From positions 1 to 11,837 of the forward strand of contig HF990330.1 in NCBI GenBank assembly GCA_000432775.1: a stretch of DNA of 11,837 nt, written 5' to 3'. How positions within the stretch are numbered: the stretch's first letter is position 1; every line of letters starts with the position of its first letter. Below, piece by piece: positions 5,601-11,837 of this stretch. The notes under the pieces were generated by a model, which ran no database searches, was not told the origin of the DNA, and saw only the letters and a program-made list of their open reading frames with translations. The position numbers and the translations under genes were made by a program. This DNA is from Alistipes sp. CAG:831 (GTDB lineage Bacteria; Bacteroidota; Bacteroidia; Bacteroidales; UBA932).

Positions 5601-5605
5601 GGAGG
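5599..5605 (+). promoter_or_regulatory. Strong Shine-Dalgarno site for rpmD
   Basis: AAGGAGG starts inside the rpsE stop codon and ends 7 nt before the ATG of rpmD. Confidence 0.75.
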
Positions 5606-5612
5606 CAAGACT

Positions 5613-5795
5613 ATGGCAAAAGTTAAAGTTACTCAGATCAAGAGCAAGAACGGCTCGACCCAGAGGCAGAGGGCCAACCTCGAGTCTCTCGGACTGCGCC
5701 GTATGCACCAGTCGGTGGAGATAGAACTGACTCCTGTGACCAACGGTATGATCCAGAAGGTTCTCCATCTTGTAAAAGTAGAAGAGATTAACTAA
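5613..5795 (+). CDS. rpmD: 50S ribosomal protein L30 (uL30)
   Basis: L30 is a small 50S protein with a ferredoxin-like fold that contacts 23S rRNA domains II and V. The 60-residue length is typical. It begins MAKVKVTQIKSKNGSTQRQR and has the conserved core LESLGLRRMHQSVEI, followed by NGMIQKVLHLVKVEEI. It lies between S5 and L15 as in nearly all bacteria that keep it. A strong AAGGAGG precedes it, and two further in-frame stops follow within the short gap to rplO. Confidence 0.97.
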   Translation: MAKVKVTQIKSKNGSTQRQRANLESLGLRRMHQSVEIELTPVTNGMIQKVLHLVKVEEIN

Positions 5796-5813
5796 CTAGT
5801 AAGGTAAAAAGAG

Positions 5814-6260
5814 ATGAAACTACATAATTTACAACCTGCAGAGGGCTCCCGCAAGAATGTGAAACGTGTAGGCCGCGGCGAAGGCTCCGGCCACGGCGGA
5901 CAGTCCACACGCGGTATGAACGGCGCCAAGTCCCGCTCCGGTTACCGTCACAAGATCGGATTCGAGGGCGGCCAGATGCCTATCCAGAGACGTCTGCCCA
6001 AGTTCGGATTCAAGAATCCCACCAGAGTGGAATATAAGGCCGTGAACCTCTCCACCCTTCAGACTCTAAGCGAGAAGAGGAACATTACCGTGATTGACTT
6101 CGATACACTCGTATCCGCCGGTCTCGTTTCCAAGAACGACAAGGTGAAGATCCTCGGCAGCGGAGAGCTCACAGCGAAGCTCGAAGTGACCGCAGACGCA
6201 TTCTCCAAGACTGCCAAGGAGAAGATCGAGGCTCTCGAAGGCAAGGCTATAGTACTCTAA
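5814..6260 (+). CDS. rplO: 50S ribosomal protein L15 (uL15)
   Basis: L15 is an rRNA-binding protein with a long extended N-terminal arm that enters the 50S core. The 148-residue product begins MKLHNLQPAEGSRKNVKRVGRGEGSGHGGQ, followed by SRSGYRHKIGFEGGQMPIQRRLPKFGF (about residues 42-68), the glycine- and arginine-rich arm typical of the family. The globular C-terminal half includes KVKILGSGELTAKLEV. A weak AAGG lies 9 nt before the start. secY follows after 15 nt. Confidence 0.98.
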   Translation: MKLHNLQPAEGSRKNVKRVGRGEGSGHGGQSTRGMNGAKSRSGYRHKIGFEGGQMPIQRRLPKFGFKNPTRVEYKAVNLSTLQTLSEKRNITVIDFDTLVSAGLVSKNDKVKILGSGELTAKLEVTADAFSKTAKEKIEALEGKAIVL

Positions 6261-6275
6261 TAAGTAAAGCGGCCG

Positions 6276-7595
6276 ATGAAAAGATTTATTCAGACAATCA
6301 AGAATATCTTCAAGATTGAAGAGCTGAGGAAAAGGTTGGGATACACCTTTCTCCTCTTGCTTGTGTACCGTCTCGGATGCTTCATTGTAGTGCCGGGTAT
6401 TGACCCGACCAAACTTCAGGAGCTCGAGGCTCAGGCGTCCACAGGCCTCCTCAGTCTGTTGGATATGTTTTCCGGCGGCGCTTTCGGCAACGCTTCTATT
6501 TTCGCGCTGGGAGTGATGCCGTACATTTCCGCATCCATCGTCATCCAGCTTCTGGGTGTGATGGTCCCCTACTTCCAGAAGATGCAGAGGGAAGGGGAGA
6601 GCGGACGTAGAAAAATGAACCAGTGGACACGCTATCTCACAATTGTAATCCTTTTGCTTCAAGGACCTGCGTACATTACCAACCTTCACGCACAATTGCC
6701 TGCAGATGCGTTCTTAGTACAAGGTTTCGGATTCAACATCTTCGCTACAATCGTGCTGATGGCAGGTACGATGTTCGTGATGTGGCTCGGAGAGCGCATA
6801 ACCGACAGGGGTATCGGTAACGGTATTTCCCTGATCATTATGGTCGGTATCATCGCCCGTCTGCCCTTCGCGCTCTTCGCTGAAGCCGCACAGAGATTCA
6901 ACCAGACCAATGGTGGAGCTCTCATGTTCCTCATTGAGATTGTGATTCTCTTCCTCGTCTTCATTGCCACCATCGCACTCGTACAGGGACAGCGCAAAGT
7001 CCCCGTACAGTATGCCAAGAGAGTGGTCGGAAACCGTCAGTACGGTGGAGTCCGTCAGTATATACCTCTGAAAATAAACGCGGCCGGCGTTATGCCGATT
7101 ATTTTCGCGCAGGCTCTGATGATGTTCCCGCTGCTCCTCTCGCGTTTCGACGCCTCACAGGGGCTTGCGGCTACATTGAGTGACTATACCGGATTCTGGT
7201 ACAACTTCATCTTTGCTATCCTCGTAGTGGCCTTCACCTACTTCTACACAGCAGTAACAGTGAACCCTACCATGATGGCGGAGGAAATGAAGAAGAACGG
7301 CGGATTCATTCCCGGAGTGAAGCCCGGAAAGAAGACAGCCGACTACCTCGATGCAATCATGTCGCGTATCACTCTGCCCGGATCCCTTTTCCTGGCTATC
7401 GTGGCGATACTTCCGGCATTTGCGATGATGTTCGGGATAAACAACCAGTTCTCGCAGTTCTACGGCGGAACCTCGCTGCTTATCCTTGTAGGCGTAGTGC
7501 TCGATACCCTGCAGCAGATCGAATCGCATCTGCTCATGAGGCACTACGACGGTTTGATGAAGACCGGACGTCTTAAAGGCCGTTCGGGAATGTAA
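6276..7595 (+). CDS. secY: Protein translocase channel subunit SecY
   Basis: SecY forms the inner-membrane channel through which unfolded proteins pass, driven by SecA or by the ribosome, together with SecE and SecG. The 439-residue product has hydrophobic segments consistent with the ten family helices, the first at about residues 20-40. The plug region is at about 56-72 (TGLLSLLDMFSGGAFGN), followed by FALGVMPYISASIVIQLL. Cytoplasmic loops carry GERITDRGIGNGIS (172-185), the basic segment VQGQRKVPVQYAKR (236-249) and the SecA/ribosome-contact loop around GFIPGVKPGKKTADYL (343-358). A terminal basic tail ends GRLKGRSGM. No Shine-Dalgarno site is seen. adk, which follows secY in many bacteria, is absent and map comes next. 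Confidence 0.98.
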   Translation: MKRFIQTIKNIFKIEELRKRLGYTFLLLLVYRLGCFIVVPGIDPTKLQELEAQASTGLLSLLDMFSGGAFGNASIFALGVMPYISASIVIQLLGVMVPYFQKMQREGESGRRKMNQWTRYLTIVILLLQGPAYITNLHAQLPADAFLVQGFGFNIFATIVLMAGTMFVMWLGERITDRGIGNGISLIIMVGIIARLPFALFAEAAQRFNQTNGGALMFLIEIVILFLVFIATIALVQGQRKVPVQYAKRVVGNRQYGGVRQYIPLKINAAGVMPIIFAQALMMFPLLLSRFDASQGLAATLSDYTGFWYNFIFAILVVAFTYFYTAVTVNPTMMAEEMKKNGGFIPGVKPGKKTADYLDAIMSRITLPGSLFLAIVAILPAFAMMFGINNQFSQFYGGTSLLILVGVVLDTLQQIESHLLMRHYDGLMKTGRLKGRSGM

Positions 7596-7616
7596 TTCTC
7601 AAAAAGTTCTTTGAGT

Positions 7617-8390
7617 ATGATAAGAATAAAATCCGAAGAAGAAATCGAGATTCTCAGAGAGAATGCGATCCTCGTCTCCAAGACGTTGGCGGAAGTCGGC
7701 AAGCACGTAGCTCCCGGTGTCACCACCATGCAGCTTGACAAGATCGCCGAGACTTTTATCCGTGACAACGGCGCGGAGCCGGGCTTCTTGGGATACGGCG
7801 GCTTCCCCTATACGCTCTGTCTGTCCGTCAACGACGTCGTGGTCCACGGTTTTCCGTCAGACTACAAGCTCCGCGAGGGCGACATAGTGTCCGTCGACTG
7901 TGGAACTATATACAAGGGTTACTACGGTGACTCCGCGTACACCTTCCCTGTCGGGGAGGTGGACGAGGAGACCGCAACTCTCTTGAGAGTCACCAAGGAA
8001 TCCCTGTATCGCGGCATAGAGAAGGCAGTCGCGGGCAACAGGATAGGGGACATCGGCCATGCCATCCAGTCATATACCGAGAGTTTCGGTTTCTCGGTGG
8101 TCCGCGAGATGGTGGGACACGGAATCGGCAAGGACATGCACGAGCATCCCGAGGTTCCGAACTACGGCAAGGCGGGCACCGGAAAGAAGCTGGTCAAGGG
8201 TATGACCATATGCATAGAGCCGATGATCAATGCCGGAGGCAAAGCGATTTACCTCCACGAGAACGGATGGGCTGTCAGCACCTGTGACAAGAAGAAGTCA
8301 GCCCACTTCGAGCTCACGGTCGCCGTCGGGGACGAGAAAGCCGATATTCTGTCTACTTTTGACTTTATAGAAGGTAAGAGACAATATTAA
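7617..8390 (+). CDS. map: Methionine aminopeptidase, type I
   Basis: This metalloenzyme removes the initiator methionine from new proteins as they leave the ribosome. The frame also has a TTG at 7611, but the ATG at 7617 gives the usual N-terminus MIRIKSEEEIEILREN and 257 residues, so it is preferred. Numbered from that ATG, the pita-bread fold residues are all present: substrate His77 (VVHG) and metal ligands Asp94 (VDCG), Asp105 (GDSA), His168 (GHGIG), Glu201 (IEPM) and Glu232 (HFELT). His175 of HEHP is also kept. There is no N-terminal extension, as expected for the bacterial type Ia enzyme. One oddity is that the ligand Glu232 is followed by Leu, where most relatives have His (EHT). The gene lies between secY and infA. 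Confidence 0.97.
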   Translation: MIRIKSEEEIEILRENAILVSKTLAEVGKHVAPGVTTMQLDKIAETFIRDNGAEPGFLGYGGFPYTLCLSVNDVVVHGFPSDYKLREGDIVSVDCGTIYKGYYGDSAYTFPVGEVDEETATLLRVTKESLYRGIEKAVAGNRIGDIGHAIQSYTESFGFSVVREMVGHGIGKDMHEHPEVPNYGKAGTGKKLVKGMTICIEPMINAGGKAIYLHENGWAVSTCDKKKSAHFELTVAVGDEKADILSTFDFIEGKRQY

Positions 8391-8410
8391 GTTGTAAGAG
8401 ACAAGTACTT

Positions 8411-8629
8411 ATGCCCAAGCAAGCTGCTATAGAAAAGGATGGAACTATAATCGAGGCCCTCTCCAACGCCATGTTCCGCGTGGAGCTGGACAACGGCCAT
8501 GTGATCATAGCCCATATATCCGGCAAGATGCGCATGCACTATATCCGTATCCTGCCCGGCGACAAGGTCAGAGTAGAGATGTCCCCTTATGATTTATCAA
8601 AAGGAAGAATTTCTTTCAGGTACAAATAA
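8411..8629 (+). CDS. infA: Translation initiation factor IF-1
   Basis: IF-1 binds the A site of the 30S subunit during initiation and works with IF-2 and IF-3. The 72-residue product is a single OB-fold of standard length. It contains the conserved stretches IEKDGTIIEALSNAMFRVEL, GHVIIAHISGKMRMHYIRI, and LPGDKVRVEMSPYDLSKGRI, ending SFRYK. It starts MPKQAA where most relatives have MAKE or similar, a minor difference. The start is 20 nt after map; no Shine-Dalgarno site is visible. rpmJ follows after 12 nt. Confidence 0.98.
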   Translation: MPKQAAIEKDGTIIEALSNAMFRVELDNGHVIIAHISGKMRMHYIRILPGDKVRVEMSPYDLSKGRISFRYK

Positions 8630-8641
8630 AAATTTACGGCA

Positions 8642-8758
8642 ATGAAAGTTAAAGCATCCATCAAGAAGCGCAGCGAGGATTGCAAAATAGTAAAGCGCAA
8701 AGGCCGCCTTTATGTCATCTGCAAAAAGAATCCTAAGTTCAAGATGCGCCAGGGATAA
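8642..8758 (+). CDS. rpmJ: 50S ribosomal protein L36 (bL36), partly lost zinc site
   Basis: L36 is the smallest protein of the 50S subunit and binds 23S rRNA near the base of the stalk. The 38-residue product runs from MKVKASIKKRSEDCKIVKRK to KNPKFKMRQG, unmistakably L36. The classical protein binds zinc through Cys11, Cys14, Cys27 and His33. Here Cys14 and Cys27 remain, but position 11 is Ser and position 33 is Phe, so a four-ligand site cannot form and the protein is expected to work without zinc. It is positioned between infA and rpsM as in most bacteria. Confidence 0.97.
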   Translation: MKVKASIKKRSEDCKIVKRKGRLYVICKKNPKFKMRQG

Positions 8759-8793
8759 TTAAATGTGTAAAACAAATAAAAAAGTAATATAGT

Positions 8794-9171
8794 ATGGCAC
8801 GTATAGCCGGTGTAGATTTACCTAAAAACAAAAGAGGAGAGATAGGTCTTACCTATATCTACGGTATCGGCCGTAGTTCCGCCCGTAAGATCCTCACCGA
8901 TTGCGGTATCGACTTCGACACCAAGGTGAGCGACTGGAACGACGACCAGATCGCAGCGATCAGGTCCACTATCGCTGAGCACTACAAGATCGAGGGTGAA
9001 CTTCGTTCATCCGTTCAGATGAACATCAAGCGTCTGATGGATATCGGATGCTACAGAGGAATCCGTCACCGTATCGGACTCCCCGTACGCGGACAGAGTA
9101 CCAAGAACAATGCCCGTACACGTAAGGGTAAGAAGAAGACGGTGGCCAACAAGAAAAAAGCAACTAAGTAA
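8794..9171 (+). CDS. rpsM: 30S ribosomal protein S13 (uS13)
   Basis: S13 is in the 30S head and makes bridges to the 50S subunit; its C-terminal tail reaches the P-site tRNA. The 125-residue product starts MARIAGVDLPKNKRGEIGL and contains YIYGIGRSSARKIL (helix-hairpin-helix-like part), then RGIRHRIGLPVRGQSTKNNARTRKGKKK, the family signature in the basic C-terminal half. The tail after that is strongly basic (KKKTVANKKKATK). It follows rpmJ by 35 nt of A+T-rich sequence, with no promoter-type motif, and opens the alpha part of the cluster. Confidence 0.98.
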   Translation: MARIAGVDLPKNKRGEIGLTYIYGIGRSSARKILTDCGIDFDTKVSDWNDDQIAAIRSTIAEHYKIEGELRSSVQMNIKRLMDIGCYRGIRHRIGLPVRGQSTKNNARTRKGKKKTVANKKKATK

Positions 9172-9184
9172 CAAGTAACTGAAT

Positions 9185-9577
9185 ATGGCAAAGAAATCTG
9201 GAACAACCAATAAGAAGAGAGTCGTAAAGGTTGACGCCTACGGCGAGGCACATATCTCCTCGACTTTCAACAATGTGATCGTAACCATGACCAACAGTAT
9301 GGGTCAGGTTATCAGTTGGTCTTCGGCCGGCAAGATGGGATTCCGCGGTTCCAAGAAGAACACCCCCTATGCCGCGCAGGTAGCAGCAGCTGACGCCGCA
9401 AAGGTTGCTTATGACTTGGGTTTACGCAAGATCAAGGCATATGTCAAAGGTCCCGGCGCGGGCCGCGAGTCTGCGATCCGCACCATCCATGGAACCGGTA
9501 TTGAAGTTACCGAGATTGTCGACGTGACACCGCTTCCTCACAATGGATGCCGTCCCAAAGGACGCCGTAAAGTATAA
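9185..9577 (+). CDS. rpsK: 30S ribosomal protein S11 (uS11)
   Basis: S11 lies on the 30S platform and contacts the mRNA Shine-Dalgarno helix and the E site. The 130-residue product has a basic start (MAKKSGTTNKKRVVKVDAYG), then HISSTFNNVIVTMTNSMGQVISWSSAGKMGFRGSKKNTPYAAQ, the conserved core, and the end DVTPLPHNGCRPKGRRKV. The Asn-Gly at residues 120-121 is the position known to form isoaspartate in several bacteria. It starts 13 nt after rpsM without a Shine-Dalgarno site. Confidence 0.98.
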   Translation: MAKKSGTTNKKRVVKVDAYGEAHISSTFNNVIVTMTNSMGQVISWSSAGKMGFRGSKKNTPYAAQVAAADAAKVAYDLGLRKIKAYVKGPGAGRESAIRTIHGTGIEVTEIVDVTPLPHNGCRPKGRRKV

Positions 9578-9614
9578 TTTGGTATAGAACAAAGAAGATT
9601 AAAAGTTTAGAATT

Positions 9615-10217
9615 ATGGCAAGATATACAGGACCTACCACAAAGATAGCCCGCAAGTTCGGTGAACCGATCTACGGTCCGGATAAGTATTTCGAGAAGAA
9701 AAACTATCCTCCCGGACAGCACGGAATGGCCAAGAAACGCAAGAAAATCTCCGAGTACGGAAACCAGCTCAAGGAGAAGCAGAAGGTTAAATATACCTAC
9801 GGTGTTCTCGAGAGACAGTTCCGTAACACATACGCAAAGGCCCGCAGGATGCAGGGACGTACAGGTGAGAACCTCCTGATGCTCCTTGAGTCCCGTCTGG
9901 ACAACATCGTTTACCGCATGGGTATCGCACCCACACGTGCTGCAGCACGCCAGCTCGTGTCGCACTGCCACATCATCCTCAACGGCGAGGTATGCAACGT
10001 GCCCTCCACCATCGTTAAGCCCGGTGCTGTCGTAGGTGTGCGCGAAAGGTCCAAGAGCCTTGAGGTGATACAGAACAGCGTGGCCGATACCTGCAAGTAC
10101 GCATGGATCGAGTGGAACCGCACCGACCTTTCCGGCAAATTCCTCAATCTCCCCGAGAGAACTGAGATACCTGAGAATATCAACGAGCAGCTGATCGTCG
10201 AACTGTACTCTAAATAA
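9615..10217 (+). CDS. rpsD: 30S ribosomal protein S4, zinc-free form (uS4)
   Basis: S4 is a primary 16S rRNA-binding protein that nucleates assembly of the 5' domain; in Escherichia coli it also represses the alpha operon. The 200-residue product starts MARYTGPTTKIARKFGEPIYG, without the N-terminal cysteine knuckle of zinc-binding S4 proteins. The S4 RNA-binding domain lies at about residues 93-155, with SRLDNIVYRMGIAPTRAAARQLV, HCHIILNGEVCNVPS and VKPGAVVGVRERS. It ends IVELYSK. The gap from rpsK is 37 nt with no Shine-Dalgarno site, and rpoA follows after 11 nt. Confidence 0.98.
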   Translation: MARYTGPTTKIARKFGEPIYGPDKYFEKKNYPPGQHGMAKKRKKISEYGNQLKEKQKVKYTYGVLERQFRNTYAKARRMQGRTGENLLMLLESRLDNIVYRMGIAPTRAAARQLVSHCHIILNGEVCNVPSTIVKPGAVVGVRERSKSLEVIQNSVADTCKYAWIEWNRTDLSGKFLNLPERTEIPENINEQLIVELYSK

Positions 10218-10228
10218 TCAATGACGTC

Positions 10229-11260
10229 ATGGCAATTTTAGCATTTCAGAAACCGGACAAAGTAATAATGCTCGAATCTACCGATACTTTCGGAAAGTTC
10301 GAGTTCCGCCCGCTGGAACCCGGATACGGGATTACAATAGGCAATGCCCTGCGCAGGGTCCTGTTGTCCTCGTTGGAGGGATTTGCCATTACATCCGTAA
10401 GGATTGAAGGGGTGAGTCATGAGTTTGACACTATCCCCGGAGTCATTGAGAGTGTAGTAGACATCATTCTTAATCTCAAGCAGGTACGTTTCAAGAGAGA
10501 AGTCAAGGAGGAAGAGGCTGAGACCGTCAGCTTCACCGTGACCGGCAAACAGGAGTTCACTGCAGAGGATATCTCCAAGAGCCTCTGCAACTTCTCGGTC
10601 CTCAACCCCCAGCTGCACATCTGCTCCATGGAGCCTACCGTGAAGCTCTCTGTGGAGCTCCACATCGGCAAGGGCCGCGGATATGTGCCTTCGGATGAGA
10701 ATAAGGTGGATTCAGCCCCGATGGGAACCATTCCTATCGACTCGATATTCACTCCCATCAAGAATGTCAATTATTCTGTGGAGGACTACCGTGTCGAGCA
10801 GAAGACCGACTACGACAAGCTGAACCTCGAGATCACCACCGACGGATCAATCCATCCTAAGGATGCACTGACCGAGGCCGCCAAGATTCTCATCTACCAC
10901 TTCATGCTCTTCTCCGATGAGAAGATATCCCTGGAGACACCTCCCGAAAAGAGCGCACCCGAGGCTCTCGACGAGGAAGCTCTGCGCATGAGGCACCTGC
11001 TGCTTACCAAACTTTCCGACATGGAACTTTCCGTAAGGGCTCTCAACTGTCTGAAGGCAGCCAACATCGAGACTTTTGCGGACCTGGTTTCCCACCAGAG
11101 AGCAGAACTCATCCGTTTCAGGAACTTCGGCAAGAAGTCCATGAACGAGATAGATGTCCTGATGGACAGGGTGAAGCTCAATTTCGGAATGGATGTAAGC
11201 AAATACAATATTGAAGTAAAAAAGAAAACTGAAGTAGATAATAGCAATGAGGCACAATAG
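10229..11260 (+). CDS. rpoA: DNA-directed RNA polymerase subunit alpha
   Basis: The alpha subunit dimerises to form the platform on which beta and beta' assemble, and its C-terminal domain binds UP-element DNA and activators. The product has 343 residues, slightly longer than the 329 of Escherichia coli. The N-terminal domain shows GNALRRVLLSSLEGFAITSVRIEGVSHEF (residues 38-66), the assembly surface, and later KDALTEAAKILIYHF. A linker at about 235-250 leads to the C-terminal domain (from about 258), where LSVRALNCLK keeps the DNA-contact residues Arg270, Asn273, Cys274 and Lys276, and FGKKSMNEI is also conserved. A lysine-rich tail ends in NSNEAQ. The last 14 nt overlap rplQ. The start codon lies within the palindrome ATGACGTCAT. 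Confidence 0.98.
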   Translation: MAILAFQKPDKVIMLESTDTFGKFEFRPLEPGYGITIGNALRRVLLSSLEGFAITSVRIEGVSHEFDTIPGVIESVVDIILNLKQVRFKREVKEEEAETVSFTVTGKQEFTAEDISKSLCNFSVLNPQLHICSMEPTVKLSVELHIGKGRGYVPSDENKVDSAPMGTIPIDSIFTPIKNVNYSVEDYRVEQKTDYDKLNLEITTDGSIHPKDALTEAAKILIYHFMLFSDEKISLETPPEKSAPEALDEEALRMRHLLLTKLSDMELSVRALNCLKAANIETFADLVSHQRAELIRFRNFGKKSMNEIDVLMDRVKLNFGMDVSKYNIEVKKKTEVDNSNEAQ

Positions 11261-11741
11261 GACAATCAATCATTTAGGACGCAAGAGCGGTCACCGCAAG
11301 TCGATGCTCGCCAACATGGCCTGCTCGCTGATTCTCCACAAGAGGATAGAGACCACTGTCGCCAAGGCCAAGGCTCTCAGAGAGTATGTAGAGCCCCTGA
11401 TCACCAAGTCGAAGGATGACTCCACCCACTCCCGCCGTACTGTCTTCGCTTATCTGAAGCAGAAGGAGGCCGTGACAGAGCTCTTCCGCAACGTGGCCCC
11501 CAAGATCGCCGACCGTCCCGGCGGATACACCCGTATCATCAAGACCGGCTTCCGTCAGGGCGATGCCGCTGACATGGCGTTCATCGAGCTGGTAGACTTC
11601 AACGAGGCAGCCCTCGGAACATCCAAGGCAGCCGAGAAGAAGACCTCTACCCGCCGCAGCCGCAAGAAAGCCGCTCCCAAGGCAGAGGCAGCACCCGCTC
11701 CAGAAGCTCCCGCAGCCGAGGAGGCTCCCAAGGCCGAGTAA
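11247..11741 (+). CDS. rplQ: 50S ribosomal protein L17 (bL17), with C-terminal tail
   Basis: L17 is a bacteria-specific 50S protein near the peptide exit. The N-terminal part MRHNRTINHLGRKSGHRKSM and the following LANMACSLILHKRIETTVAKAKALREYVEPLITK are highly conserved, and GGYTRIIKTGFRQGDAADMAFIELV ends the folded core. The product is 164 residues, longer than the roughly 127 of Escherichia coli; the excess is a tail from about residue 128, first basic (TRRSRKKAAPK), then an Ala/Pro/Glu-rich stretch ending EEAPKAE, probably disordered. Its ATG lies inside the end of rpoA (14-nt overlap, different frame), so translation should depend on rpoA. It is the last gene of the operon. Confidence 0.97.
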   Translation: MRHNRTINHLGRKSGHRKSMLANMACSLILHKRIETTVAKAKALREYVEPLITKSKDDSTHSRRTVFAYLKQKEAVTELFRNVAPKIADRPGGYTRIIKTGFRQGDAADMAFIELVDFNEAALGTSKAAEKKTSTRRSRKKAAPKAEAAPAPEAPAAEEAPKAE

Positions 11742-11760
11742 TTCCGGCAGTCCTGACAGT

Positions 11761-11797
11761 AAAATGGCCGTTCTTCGTTTAGGAGAACGGCCATTTT
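11761..11797 (+). terminator. Intrinsic terminator at the end of the ribosomal operon
   Basis: A perfect 14-bp stem (AAAATGGCCGTTCT at 11761-11774 with AGAACGGCCATTTT at 11784-11797) closes a 9-nt loop, 19 nt after the rplQ stop. The A run on the left and T run on the right make it able to act in both directions. The remaining 40 nt of the window show no gene or promoter. Confidence 0.9.
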
Positions 11798-11837
11798 GTA
11801 CATTCCAAGTATCACTTTTTTGGTAGTAGAGGGATTT

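Noticed and set aside
4689..5768. A 359-codon minus-strand open frame across rplR and rpsE
   Set aside because: It is the antisense shadow of three real genes (rplR, rpsE, rpmD). Its sequence is rich in Leu, His, Cys and Gly with no recognisable domain, and the + strand products are unambiguous.
7611..7616. TTG at 7611 as the start of map
   Set aside because: It adds only two residues (Met-Ser) before the ATG at 7617. Starting at 7617 gives the usual MIRIKSEEE N-terminus, and there is no initiation signal that favours TTG.
9578..9614. Possible promoter before rpsD beginning with TTTG at 9578
   Set aside because: There is a TTTG, but no TANNTTTG at the required distance; the nearest sequence is AAAGTTTAG.
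1005..11741. Search for defence, toxin-antitoxin, CRISPR, phage or transposon genes within the operon
   Set aside because: All 22 frames are recognised housekeeping genes, with no room for another gene except the 215-nt gap, which holds no plausible coding sequence.

Overview
The window is a piece of core bacterial genome: the later part of the S10 ribosomal-protein cluster, the whole spc cluster and the whole alpha cluster, all on the + strand. The gene order is rplP-rpmC-rpsQ-rplN-rplX-rplE-rpsN-rpsH-rplF-rplR-rpsE-rpmD-rplO-secY-map-infA-rpmJ-rpsM-rpsK-rpsD-rpoA-rplQ. Several things point to a Bacteroidota organism, probably order Bacteroidales. There is a promoter of the TTTG-N19-TANNTTTG type before rplP. 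secY is followed directly by map and infA, with no adk. S14 (89 aa) and S4 lack the zinc-binding cysteine sets, and L36 has lost part of its set. Most genes have no Shine-Dalgarno sequence. I would not name a genus.

Layout. Positions 3-272 hold the 3' end of an unrelated gene that looks like an outer-membrane beta-barrel protein, closed by an intrinsic terminator at 295-326. About 580 bp without a convincing gene follow (327-905), containing three degenerate 20-nt units and some weak minus-strand ORFs. The promoter at 906-936 starts the ribosomal operon, whose first gene is rplP at 1005. From 1005 to 11741 there are 22 closely packed genes. The only large internal gap is 215 nt between rpsN and rpsH, and most of it is an imperfect inverted repeat that resembles an interspersed intergenic element. 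A perfect 14-bp hairpin terminator at 11761-11797 ends the operon.

How the genes work together. Nineteen of the 22 genes encode 30S or 50S subunit proteins or IF-1, which acts in initiation. secY encodes the membrane channel through which nascent secretory and membrane proteins pass, map removes their initiator methionine, and rpoA encodes the alpha subunit on which RNA polymerase assembles. Co-transcription ties ribosome, translocon and polymerase supply together.

What deserves attention. There is no new defence, metabolic or mobile system that I can support. The unusual points are the break of the S10 cluster immediately upstream of rplP (with its own promoter), the folded element between rpsN and rpsH, strong Shine-Dalgarno sites found only before large-subunit genes, a half-lost zinc site in L36, an N-terminal extension on L5, an Ala/Pro/Glu/Lys-rich tail on L17, a His-to-Leu change next to a metal ligand in methionine aminopeptidase, and a 14-nt rpoA/rplQ overlap.
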